Of a stretch of 64,000 bases of DNA, positions 27,640 to 38,539 are shown one piece after another (position 1 is the first letter of the stretch; each line of letters begins with the position of its first letter). Origin of the DNA: Odiellus spinosus. Its lineage: Eukaryota > Arthropoda > Arachnida > Opiliones > Phalangiidae. Made by a program: the position numbers and the translations under genes. The notes below the pieces were generated by a model. That model made no database searches, was not told the DNA's origin, and worked only from the letters and a program-made list of their open reading frames with translations. The DNA lies in contig CAWUCO010000207.1 of assembly GCA_963920705.1 (NCBI GenBank), positions 1,860,001-1,924,000 on the forward strand, read 5' to 3'.

Positions 27640-29099
27640 AAATTTCCCAAGTGCAGATCCACAATTTTCCCAATTGCAGATCCACAAATTATCCAAGTGC
27701 AGATCCGCAAATTTTACAAGTGCAGATCCGCAAATTTTCCAAGTACAGATCCGCAAATTTCTCAAGTGCAGATCCGCAAATTTCCCAAGTGCAGATCCGC
27801 AATTTTCCAAGTGCAGTTCCGCAAATTTCCCAAGTGCAAATCCGCAAATTTCCCAAGTGCAGATCCACAAATTTCCCAAGTACTGATCCACAAATTTCCC
27901 AAGTGCAGATCCAGAAATTTCCCAAGTGCAGATCCACAATTTTCCCAATTGCAGATCCACAAATTATCCAGGTGCAGATCCGCAAATTTTCCAAGTGCAG
28001 ATCCGCAAATTTTCCAAGTACAGATCCGCAAATTTCTCAAGTGCAGATCCGCAAATTTCCCAAGTGCAGATCCGCAATTTTCCCAAGTGCAGTTCCGCAA
28101 ATTTCCCAAGTGCAAATCCGCAAATTTCCCAAGTGCAGATCCACAAATTTCCCAAGTGCAGATCCCCAAATTTCCCAAGTGCAGATCCACAAATTTCCCA
28201 AGTGCAGATCCACAAATTTCCCAAGTGCAGATCCACAAATTTCCCTAGTGCAGATCCAGAAATTTCCCAAGTGCAGATCCACAAATTTTCCAAGTGCAGA
28301 TCCACAAATTTCCCAAGTGCAGATCCGCAAATTTCCCAAGTGCAGATCCACAAATTTTCCTAGTGAAGATCCAAAAATTTCCCAAGTGCAGATCCGCAAA
28401 TTTCCCAAGTGAAGATCCGCAAATTACCCAAGTGCAGATCCACAAATTTCCCAAGTGCAGATCCACAAATTTCCCAAGTGCAGATCCACAATTTTCCCAA
28501 TTGCAGATCCACAAATTATCCAAGTGCAGATCCGCAAATTTTACAAGTGCAGATCCGCAAATTTTCCAAGTACAGATCCGCAAATTTCTCAAGTGCAGAT
28601 CCGCAAATTTCCCAAGTGCAGATCCGCAATTTTCCAAGTGCAGTTCCGCAAATTTCCCAAGTGCTAATCCGCAAATTTTCCAAGTGCAGATCCACAAATT
28701 TCCCAAGTGCAGATCCAAAAATTTCCCAAGTGCAGATCCACAAATTTCCCAAGTGCAGATCCACAATTTTCCCAATTGCAGATCCACAAATTTCCCAAGT
28801 GCAGATCCACAAATTTCCCAAGTACAGATCCGCAAATTTCTCAAGTGCAGATCCGCAAATTTCCCAAGTGCAGATCCGCAATTTTCTCAAGTGCAGTTCC
28901 GCAAATTTCCCAAGTGCAAATCCGCAAATTTCCCAAGTGCAGATCCACAAATTTCCCATGTGCAGATCCCCAAATTTCCCAAGTGCAGATCCACAAATTT
29001 CCCAAGTGCAGATCCACAATTTTCCCTAGTGCAGATCCAGAAATTTCCCAAGTGCAGATCCACAAACTTTCCAAGTGCAGATCCACAAATTTCCCAAGT

Positions 29100-29124
29100 T
29101 CAGATCCACAAAAATTTCCCAAGT
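29100..29124. repeat. 25-bp unit (2-nt insertion)
   Basis: CACAAAAATTTCCC carries five A where the family has three. It is the only over-length unit noticed in the window, and it is not duplicated elsewhere. Confidence 0.85.
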
Positions 29125-31123
29125 GCAGATCCACAAATTTCCCAAGTGCAGATCCACAAATTTCCCAAGTGCAGATCCACAATTTTCCCAATTGCAGATC
29201 CACAAATTATCCAAGTGCAGATCCGCAAATTTTACAAGTGCAGATCCGCAAATTTTCCAAGTACAGATCCGCAAATTTCTCAAGTGCAGATCCGCAAATT
29301 TCCCAAGTGCAGATCCGCAATTTTCCAAGTGCAGTTCCGCAAATTTCCCAAGTGCAAATCCGCAAATTTCCCAAGTGCAGATCCACAAATTTCCCAAGTA
29401 CTGATCCACAAATTTCCCAAGTGCAGATCCAGAAATTTCCCAAGTGCAGATCCACAATTTTCCCAATTGCAGATCCACAAATTATCCTGGTGCAGATCCG
29501 CAAATTTTCCAAGTGCAGATCCGCAAATTTTCCAAGTACAGATCCGCAAATTTCTCAAGTGCAGATCCGCAAATTTCCCAAGTGCAGATCCGCAATTTTC
29601 CCAAGTGCAGTTCCGCAAATTTCCCAAGTGCAAATCCGCAAATTTCCCAAGTGCAGATCCACAAATTTCCCAAGTGCAGATCCACAATTTTCCCAATTGC
29701 AGATCCACAAATTATCCTGGTGCAGATCCGCAAATTTCCCAAGTGAAGATCCGCAAATTACCCAAGTGCAGATCCGCAAATTTCCCAAGTTCAGATCCAC
29801 AAATTTCCAAAGTGCAGATCCAGAAATTTCCCAAGTGCAGTTCCACAAATTTCCCAGGTGCAGATCCAGAAATTTCCCAAGTGCAGATCTACAATTTTCC
29901 CAAGTGCAGATCCACAAATTTCCAAAGTGCAGATCCAGAAATTTCGCAAGTGCAGATCCACAAATTTCCCAGGTGCAGATCCAGAAATTTCCCAAGTGCA
30001 GATCCACAATTTTCCCAAGTGCAGATCCACAAATTTCCAAAGTGCAGATCCACAAATTTCCCAAGTGCAGATCCACAAATTTCCCAAGTTCAGATCTGCA
30101 AATTTCCCAAGTACAGATCCGCAAATTTCCCAAGTGCAGATCCAGAAATTTCCCAAGTGCAGATCCACAATTTTCCCAATTGCAGATCCACAAATTATCC
30201 AAGTGCAGATCCGCAAATTTTCCAAGTGCAGATCCGCAAATTTTCCAAGTACAGATCCGCAAATTTCTCAAGTGCAGATCCGCAAATTTCCCAAGTGCAG
30301 ATCCGCAATTTTCCCAAGTGCAGTTCCGCAAATTTCCCAAGTGCAAATCCGCAAATTTCCCACGTGCAGATCCACAAATTTCCCAAGTGCAGATCCCCAA
30401 ATTTCCCAAGTGCAGATCCACAAATTTCCCAAGTGCAGATCCCCAAATTTCCCAAGAGCAGATCCACAAATTTCCCAAGTGCAGATCCAGAAATTTCCCT
30501 AGTGCAGATCCAGTTATTTCCCAAGTGCAGATCCACAAACTTCCCAAGTTCAGATCCACAAATTTCCCAAGTGCAGATCCACAAATTTCCCAAGTGCAGA
30601 TCCACAAATTTCCCAAGTGCAGATCCACAATTTTCCCAATTGCAGATCCACAAATTATCCAAGTGCAGATCCGCAAATTTTACAAGTGCAGATCCGCAAA
30701 TTTTCCAAGTACAGATCCGCAAATTTCTCAAGTGCAGATCCGCAAATTTCCCAAGTGCAGATCCGCAATTTTCCAAGTGCAGTTCCGCAAATTTCCCAAG
30801 CGCAAATCCGCAAATTTCCCAAGTGCAGATCCACAAATTTCCCAAGTAATGATCCACAAATTTCCCAAGTGCAGATCCAGAAATTTCCCAAGTGCAGATC
30901 CACAATTTTCCCAATTGCAGATCCACAAATTATCCAGGTGCAGATCCGCAAATTTTCCAAGTGCAGATCCGCAAATTTTCCAAGTACAGATCCGCAAATT
31001 TCTCAAGTGCAGATCCGCAAATTTCCCAAGTGCAGATCCGCAATTTTCCCAAGTGCAGTTCCGCAAATTTCCCAAGTGCAAATCCGCAAATTTCCCAAGT
31101 GCAGATCCACAAATTTCCCAAGT

Positions 31124-31146
31124 GCAGATAACCAAATTTCCCAAGT
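31124..31146. repeat. Private variant unit GCAGATAACC
   Basis: GATCC is changed to GATAA, removing the GATC site and creating a TAA. It is a single occurrence and a unique tag. Confidence 0.8.
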
Positions 31147-32851
31147 GCAGATCCACAAATTTCCCAAGTGCAGATCCACAAATTTCCCTAGTGCAGATCC
31201 AGAAATTTCCCAAGTGCAGATCCACAAATTTTCCAAGTGCAGATCCACAAATTTCCCAAGTGCAGATCCGCAAATTTCCCAAGTGCAGATCCACAAATTT
31301 TCCTAGTGAAGATCCACAAATTTTCCTAGTGAAGATCCACAAATTTCCCAAGTGCAGATCCGCAAATTTCCCAAGTGAAGATCCGCAAATTACCCAAGTG
31401 CAGATCCGCAAATTTCCCAAGTGCAGGTCCGCAAATTTCCCAAGTGCAGATCCGCAAATTTCCCAAGTGCAGATCCGCAAATTTCCCAAGTACAGATCCG
31501 CAAATTTCCAAAGTGCAGATCCCCAATTTTCCCAAGTGCAGATCCAAAAATTTCCCAAGTGCAGATCCACAAATTTTCCAAGTGCAGATCCACAATTTTC
31601 CCAAGTGCAGATCCGCAAATTTTCCAATTGCAGATCCGCAAATTTCCCAAGTGCAGATCCGCAATTTTCCCAAGTGCAGATCCACAAATTTCCCAAGTTC
31701 AGATCTGCAAATTTCCCAAGTACAGATCCGCAAATTTCCCAAGTGCAGATCCACAAATTTCCCAAGTGCAGATCCACAAATTTCCCAAGTGCAGATCCAC
31801 AAATTTCCCAAGTGCAGATCCAGAAATTTCCCAAGTGCAGATCCACAATTTTCCCAAGTGCAGATCCACAAATTTCCAAAGTGCAGATCCACAAATTTCC
31901 CAAGTGCAGATCCACAAATTTCCCAAGTTCAGATCTGCAAATTTCCCAAGTACAGATCCGCAAATTTCCCAAGTGCAGATCCAGAAATTTCCCAAGTGCA
32001 GATCCACAATTTTCCCAATTGCTGATCCACAAATTATCCAAGTGCAGATCCGCAAATTTTCCAAGTGCAGATCCGCAAATTTTCCAAGTACAGATCCGCA
32101 AATTTCTCAAGTGCAGATCCGCAAATTTCCCAAGTGCAGATCCGCAATTTTCCCAAGTGCAAATCCGCAAATTTCCCACGTGCAGATCCACAAATTTCCC
32201 AAGTGCAGATCCCCAAATTTCCCAAGAGCAGATCCACAAATTTCCCAAGTGCAGATCCAGAAATTTCCCTAGTGCAGATCCAGTTATTTCCCAAGTGCAG
32301 ATCCACAAACTTCCCAAGTGCAGATCCACAAATTTCCCTTGTGCAGATCCAGAAATTTCTCAAGTTCAGATCCACAAATTTCCCAAGTGCAGATCCACAA
32401 ATTTCCCTAGTGCAGATCCAGAAATTTCCCAAGTGCAGATCCACAAATTTTCCAAGTGCAGATCCACAAATTTCCCAAGTGCAGATCCACAAATTTCCAA
32501 AGTGCAGATCCACAAATTTCCCAAGTGCAGATCCACAAATTTCCCAGGTGCAGATCCAGAAATTTCCCAAGTGCAGATCCACAATTTTCCCAAGTGCAGA
32601 TCCACAAATTTCCAAAGTGCAGATCCACAAACTTTCCAAGTGCAGATCCACAAATTTCCCAAGTGCAGATCCACAAATTTCCCAAGTGCAGATCCACAAA
32701 TTTCCCAAGTGCAGATCCAGAAATTTCCCAAGTGCAGATCCACAATTTTCCCAATTGCAGATCCACAAATTATCCAAGTGCAGATCCGCAAATTTTCCAA
32801 GTGCAGATCCGCAAATTTTCCAAGTACAGATCCGCAAATTTCTCAAGTGCA

Positions 32852-34644
32852 GATCCGCAAATTTCCCAAGTGCAGATCCGCAATTTTCCCAAGTGCAGTT
32901 CCGCAAATTTCCCAAGTGCAAATCCGCAAATTTTCCAAGTGCAGATCCACAAATTTCCCAAGTGCAGATCCACAAATTTCCCAAGTGCTGATCCGCAAAT
33001 TTCCCAAGTGAAGATCCGCAAATTACCCAAGTGCAGATCCGCAATTTCCCAAGTGCAGGTCCGCAAATTTCCCAAGTGCAGATCCGCAAATTTCCCAAGT
33101 GCAGATCCGCAAATTTCCCAAGTACAGATCCGCAAATTTCCAAAGTGCAGATCCCCAATTTTCCCAAGTGCAGATCCAAAAATTTCCCAAGTGCAGATCC
33201 ACAAATTTCCCAAGTGCAGATCCACAATTTTCCCAAGTGCAGTTCCGCAAATTTCCCAAGTGCAAATCCGCAAATTTCCCAAGTGCAGATCCACAAATTT
33301 CCCATGTGCAGATCCCCAAATTTCCCAAGTGCAGATCCACAAATTTCCCAAGTGCAGATCCACAAATTTCCCTAGTGCAGATCCAGAAATTTCCCAAGTG
33401 CAGATCCACAAATTTTCCAAGTGCAGATCCGCAAATTTCCCAAGTGCAGATCCACAAATTTCCCAAGTGCAGATCCACAAATTTCCCAAGTGCAGATCCA
33501 CAAATTTCCAAAGTGAAGATCCGCAAATTACCCAAGTGCAGATCCGCAAATTTCCCAAGTGCAGGTCCGCAAATTTCCCAAGTGCAGATCCACAAATTTT
33601 CCAAGTGCAGATCCACAAATTTCCCAAGTGCAGATCCGCAAATTTCCCAAGTGAAGATCCGCAAATTACCCAAGTGCAGATCCGCAAATTTCCCAAGTGC
33701 AGGTCCGCAAATTTCCCAAGTGCAGATCCGCAAATTTCCCAAGTGCAGATCCGCAAATTTCCCAAGTACAGATCCGCAAATTTCCAAAGTGCAGATCCCC
33801 AATTTTCCCAAGTGCAGATCCAAAAATTTCCCAAGTGCAGATCCACAAATTTCCCAAGTGCAGATCCACAATTTTCCCAAGTGCAGTTCCGCAAATTTCC
33901 CAAGTGCAAATCCGCAAATTTCCCAAGTGCAGATCCACAAATTTCCCATGTGCAGATCCCCAAATTTCCCAAGTGCAGATCCACAAATTTCCCAAGTGCA
34001 GATCCACAAATTTCCCTAGTGCAGATCCAGAAATTTCCCAAGTGCAGATCCACAAATTTTCCAAGTGCAGATCCGCAAATTTCCCAAGTGCAGATCCACA
34101 AATTTCCCAAGTGCAGATCCACAAATTTCCCAAGTGCAGATCCACAAATTTCCAAAGTGCAGATCCAGAAATTTCCCAAGTGCAGATCCACAAATTTCCC
34201 AGGTGCAGATCCAGAAATTTCCGAAGTGCAGATCCACAATTTTCCCAAGTGCAGATCCACAAATTTCCAAAGTGCAGATTCACAAACTTTCCAAGTGCAG
34301 ATCCACAAATTTCCCAAGTGCAGATCCACAAATTTCCCAAGTACTGATCCACAAATTTCCCAAGTGCAGATCCAGAAATTTCCCAAGTGCAGATCCCAAA
34401 ATTTCCCAAGAGCAGATCCACAAATTTCCCAAGTGCAGATCCTCAAATTTCCCAAGTGCAGATCCGCAAATTTCCCAAGTACAGATCCGCAAATTTCCAA
34501 AGTGCAGATCCCCAATTTTCCCAAGTGCAGATCCAAAAATTTCCCAAGTGCAGATCCACAAATTTCCCAAGTGCAGATCCACAATTTTCCCAAGTGCAGT
34601 TCCGCAAATTTCCCAAGTGCAAATCCGCAAATTTCCCAAGTGCA
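32852..34644. repeat. Higher-order repeat R5 (78-mer), copy a
   Basis: A 1,793-bp unit (78 units minus 1 nt) directly followed by 34645-36417. The minus 1 is the 22-bp unit at 33033-33054 (CGCAATTTCCC), copied at 34826-34847. The offset falls by one unit to 1,770 bp after about 33950, where copy b lacks a CCCATG unit. The copies differ at one cluster near 32900 (CAGTTCCGC here, CAGTTAAGC at about 34690) and at 34443 (CCTCAAAT here, CCACAAAT in copy b). Confidence 0.85.
33033..33054. repeat. 22-bp unit, CGCAATTTCCC type
   Basis: One A of AAATTT is missing. It is copied at 34826-34847 by the R5 duplication (offset 1,793). Confidence 0.85.
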
Positions 34645-36417
34645 GATCCGCAAATTTCCCAAGTGCAGATCCGCAATTTTCCCAAGTGCAGTTAAGCAAA
34701 TTTCCCAAGTGCAAATCCGCAAATTTTCCAAGTGCAGATCCACAAATTTCCCAAGTGCAGATCCACAAATTTCCCAAGTGCTGATCCGCAAATTTCCCAA
34801 GTGAAGATCCGCAAATTACCCAAGTGCAGATCCGCAATTTCCCAAGTGCAGGTCCGCAAATTTCCCAAGTGCAGATCCGCAAATTTCCCAAGTGCAGATC
34901 CGCAAATTTCCCAAGTACAGATCCGCAAATTTCCAAAGTGCAGATCCCCAATTTTCCCAAGTGCAGATCCAAAAATTTCCCAAGTGCAGATCCACAAATT
35001 TCCCAAGTGCAGATCCACAATTTTCCCAAGTGCAGTTCCGCAAATTTCCCAAGTGCAAATCCGCAAATTTCCCAAGTGCAGATCCACAAATTTCCCATGT
35101 GCAGATCCCCAAATTTCCCAAGTGCAGATCCACAAATTTCCCAAGTGCAGATCCACAAATTTCCCTAGTGCAGATCCAGAAATTTCCCAAGTGCAGATCC
35201 ACAAATTTTCCAAGTGCAGATCCGCAAATTTCCCAAGTGCAGATCCACAAATTTCCCAAGTGCAGATCCACAAATTTCCCAAGTGCAGATCCACAAATTT
35301 CCAAAGTGAAGATCCGCAAATTACCCAAGTGCAGATCCGCAAATTTCCCAAGTGCAGGTCCGCAAATTTCCCAAGTGCAGATCCACAAATTTTCCAAGTG
35401 CAGATCCACAAATTTCCCAAGTGCAGATCCGCAAATTTCCCAAGTGAAGATCCGCAAATTACCCAAGTGCAGATCCGCAAATTTCCCAAGTGCAGGTCCG
35501 CAAATTTCCCAAGTGCAGATCCGCAAATTTCCCAAGTGCAGATCCGCAAATTTCCCAAGTACAGATCCGCAAATTTCCAAAGTGCAGATCCCCAATTTTC
35601 CCAAGTGCAGATCCAAAAATTTCCCAAGTGCAGATCCACAAATTTCCCAAGTGCAGATCCACAATTTTCCCAAGTGCAGTTCCGCAAATTTCCCAAGTGC
35701 AAATCCGCAAATTTCCCAAGTGCAGATCCACAAATTTCCCAAGTGCAGATCCACAAATTTCCCAAGTGCAGATCCACAAATTTCCCTAGTGCAGATCCAG
35801 AAATTTCCCAAGTGCAGATCCACAAATTTTCCAAGTGCAGATCCGCAAATTTCCCAAGTGCAGATCCACAAATTTCCCAAGTGCAGATCCACAAATTTCC
35901 CAAGTGCAGATCCACAAATTTCCAAAGTGCAGATCCAGAAATTTCCCAAGTGCAGATCCACAAATTTCCCAGGTGCAGATCCAGAAATTTCCGAAGTGCA
36001 GATCCACAATTTTCCCAAGTGCAGATCCACAAATTTCCAAAGTGCAGATTCACAAACTTTCCAAGTGCAGATCCACAAATTTCCCAAGTGCAGATCCACA
36101 AATTTCCCAAGTACTGATCCACAAATTTCCCAAGTGCAGATCCAGAAATTTCCCAAGTGCAGATCCCAAAATTTCCCAAGAGCAGATCCACAAATTTCCC
36201 AAGTGCAGATCCACAAATTTCCCAAGTGCAGATCCGCAAATTTCCCAAGTACAGATCCGCAAATTTCCAAAGTGCAGATCCCCAATTTTCCCAAGTGCAG
36301 ATCCAAAAATTTCCCAAGTGCAGATCCACAAATTTCCCAAGTGCAGATCCACAATTTTCCCAAGTGCAGTTCCGCAAATTTCCCAAGTGCAAATCCGCAA
36401 ATTTCCCAAGTGCAGAT
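34645..36417. repeat. Higher-order repeat R5 (77-mer), copy b
   Basis: Directly abutting partner of 32852-34644, one unit shorter. Its end overlaps the start of the larger R7 repeats, so the two levels of structure interleave. Confidence 0.82.
34826..34847. repeat. 22-bp unit, CGCAATTTCCC type (copy)
   Basis: Duplicate of 33033-33054 in R5 copy b. Confidence 0.85.
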
Positions 36418-38539
36418 CCACAAATTTCCCATGTGCAGATCCACAAATTTCCCAAGTGCAGATCCACAAATTTCCCAAGTGCAGATCCACAAATTTCCCT
36501 AGTGCAGATCCAGAAATTTCCCAAGTGCAGATCCACAAATTTTCCAAGTGCAGATCCGCAAATTTCCCAAGTGCAGATCCACAAATTTCCCAAGTGCAGA
36601 TCCACAAATTTCCCAAGTGCAGATCCACAAATTTCCAAAGTGCAGATCCAGAAATTTCCCAAGTGCAGATCCACAAATTTCCCAGGTGCAGATCCAGAAA
36701 TTTCCGAAGTGCAGATCCACAATTTTCCCAAGTGCAGATCCACAAATTTCCAAAGTGCAGATTCACAAACTTTCCAAGTGCAGATCCACAAATTTCCCAA
36801 GTGCAGATCCACAAATTTCCCAAGTACTGATCCACAAATTTCCCAAGTGCAGATCCACAATTTTCCCAATTGCAGATCCACAAATTATCCAAGTGCAGAT
36901 CCACAAATTTCCCAAGTGCAGATCCACAAATTTCCCAAGTGCAGATCCACAAATTTCCAAAGTGAAGATCCGCAAATTACCCAAGTGCAGATCCGCAAAT
37001 TTCCCAAGTGCAGGTCCGCAAATTTCCCAAGTGCAGATCCACAAATTTTCCAAGTGCAGATCCACAAATTTCCCAAGTGCAGATCCGCAAATTTCCCAAG
37101 TGAAGATCCGCAAATTACCCAAGTGCAGATCCGCAAATTTCCCAAGTGCAGGTCCGCAAATTTCCCAAGTGCAGATCCGCAAATTTCCCAAGTGCAGATC
37201 CGCAAATTTCCCAAGTACAGATCCGCAAATTTCCAAAGTGCAGATTCCCAATTTTCCCAAGTGCAGATCCAAAAATTTCCCAAGTGCAGATCCACAAATT
37301 TCCCAAGTGCAGATCCACAATTTTCCCAAGTGCAGTTCCGCAAATTTCCCAAGTGCAAATCCGCAAATTTCCCAAGTGCAGATCCACAAATTTCCCATGT
37401 GCAGATCCCCAAATTTCCCAAGTGCAGATCCACAAATTTCCCAAGTGCAGATCCACAAATTTCCCTAGTGCAGATCCAGAAATTTCCCAAGTGCAGATCC
37501 ACAAATTTTCCAAGTGCAGATCCGCAAATTTCCCAAGTGCAGATCTACAAATTTCCCAAGTGCAGATCCACAAATTTCCCAAGTGCAGATCCACAAATTT
37601 CCAAAGTGCAGATCCAGAAATTTCCCAAGTGCAGATCCACAAATTTCCCAGGTGCAGATCCAGAAATTTCCGAAGTGCAGATCCACAATTTTCCCAAGTG
37701 CAGATCCACAAATTTCCAAAGTGCAGATTCACAAACTTTCCAAGTGCAGATCCACAAATTTCCCAAGTGCAGATCCACAAATTTCCCAAGTGCAGATCCG
37801 CAATTTTCCCAAGTGCAGTTCCGCAAATTACCCAAGTGCAGATCCGCAAATTTCCCAAGTGCAGGTCCGCAAATTTCCCAAGTGCAGATCCGCAAATTTC
37901 CCAAGTGCAGATCCCCAATTTTCCCAAGTGCAGATCCAAAAATTTCCCAAGTGCAGATCCACAAATTTCCCAAGTACAGATCCGCAAATTTCTCAAGTGC
38001 AGATCCGCAAATTTCCCAAGTGCAGATCCGCAATTTTCCCAAGTGCAGTTCCGCAAATTTCCCAAGTGCAAATCCGCAAATTTCCCAAGTGCAGATCCAC
38101 AAATTTCCCATGTGCAGATCCCCAAATTTCCCAAGTGCAGATCCACAAATTTCCCAAGTGCAGATCCACAAATTTCCCAAGTGCAGATCCACAAATTTCC
38201 CTAGTGCAGATCCAGAAATTTCCCAAGTGCAGATCCACAAATTTTCCAAGTGCAGATCCGCAAATTTCCCAAGTGCAGATCCACAAATTTCCCAAGTGCA
38301 GATCCACAAATTTCCCAAGTGCAGATCCACAAATTTCCAAAGTGCAGATCCACAAATTTCCCAAGTGCAGATATACAAATTTCCCAGGTGCAGATCCAGA
38401 AATTTCCCAAGTGCAGATCCACAATTTTCCCAAGTGCAGATCCACAAATTTCCAAAGTGCAGATCCACAAACTTTCCAAATGCAGATCCACAAATTTCCC
38501 AAGTGCAGATCCACAAATTTCCCAAGTGCAGATCCACAA
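34975..38539. repeat. Higher-order repeat R7, copy a
   Basis: A block of about 3,565 bp (155 units) followed by three further partial copies. The offset to copy b is 3,565 bp at first, 3,588 bp (156 units) after about 35947 because copy b has one extra CAGAAATTTCCC unit, and 3,381 bp (147 units) after about 38090 because nine units (207 bp, about 37884-38090) are missing from the equivalent place near 41472. Domain hallmarks are units reading CAGAAATTTCCGAAG (35989, 36702, 37668 here) and GATTCACAAACTTTCC. All offsets are exact multiples of 23. Confidence 0.8.

Larger units (their letters stand above)
15752..30775. repeat. Zone of the 22-bp CGCAATTTTCCAAG unit
   Basis: A one-base-short unit (one C missing from the CCC run, followed by a unit starting GCAGTTCC) occurs 15 times, only between 15752 and about 30775. 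Approximate starts: 15752, 17131, 17820, 18509, 20624 (with CAGTTTTCC), 21359, 22895, 23627, 24805, 26341, 27073, 27785, 28611, 29304 and 30752. The commonest spacings are 689-735 bp, about 30-32 units. The deficit is inherited exactly: offsets between duplicated blocks fall short of multiples of 23 by the number of these units between them. One deletion founded the whole set. Confidence 0.88.
27696..32851. repeat. Array domain 5: mixed zone with both marker sets
   Basis: Holds the last four 22-bp CGCAATTTTCC units (about 27785, 28611, 29304 and 30752) and, overlapping them, the returning TTATTT/AACTT cassette near 30490 (final CCCTTG unit missing) and in full near 32270. Units ending TTTTCCTAGTGAAG, also seen near 19071, occur near 28350 and twice in a row near 31291 and 31317. 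The 25-bp unit at 29100 and the GATAACC unit at 31124 are private. The mixture suggests exchange between formerly separate domain types. It is all satellite. Confidence 0.82.

Noticed and set aside
29100..29124. Possible insertion site of a mobile element at the 25-bp unit
   Set aside because: Only two extra A bases in an A run; no target-site duplication, inverted repeat or foreign sequence.
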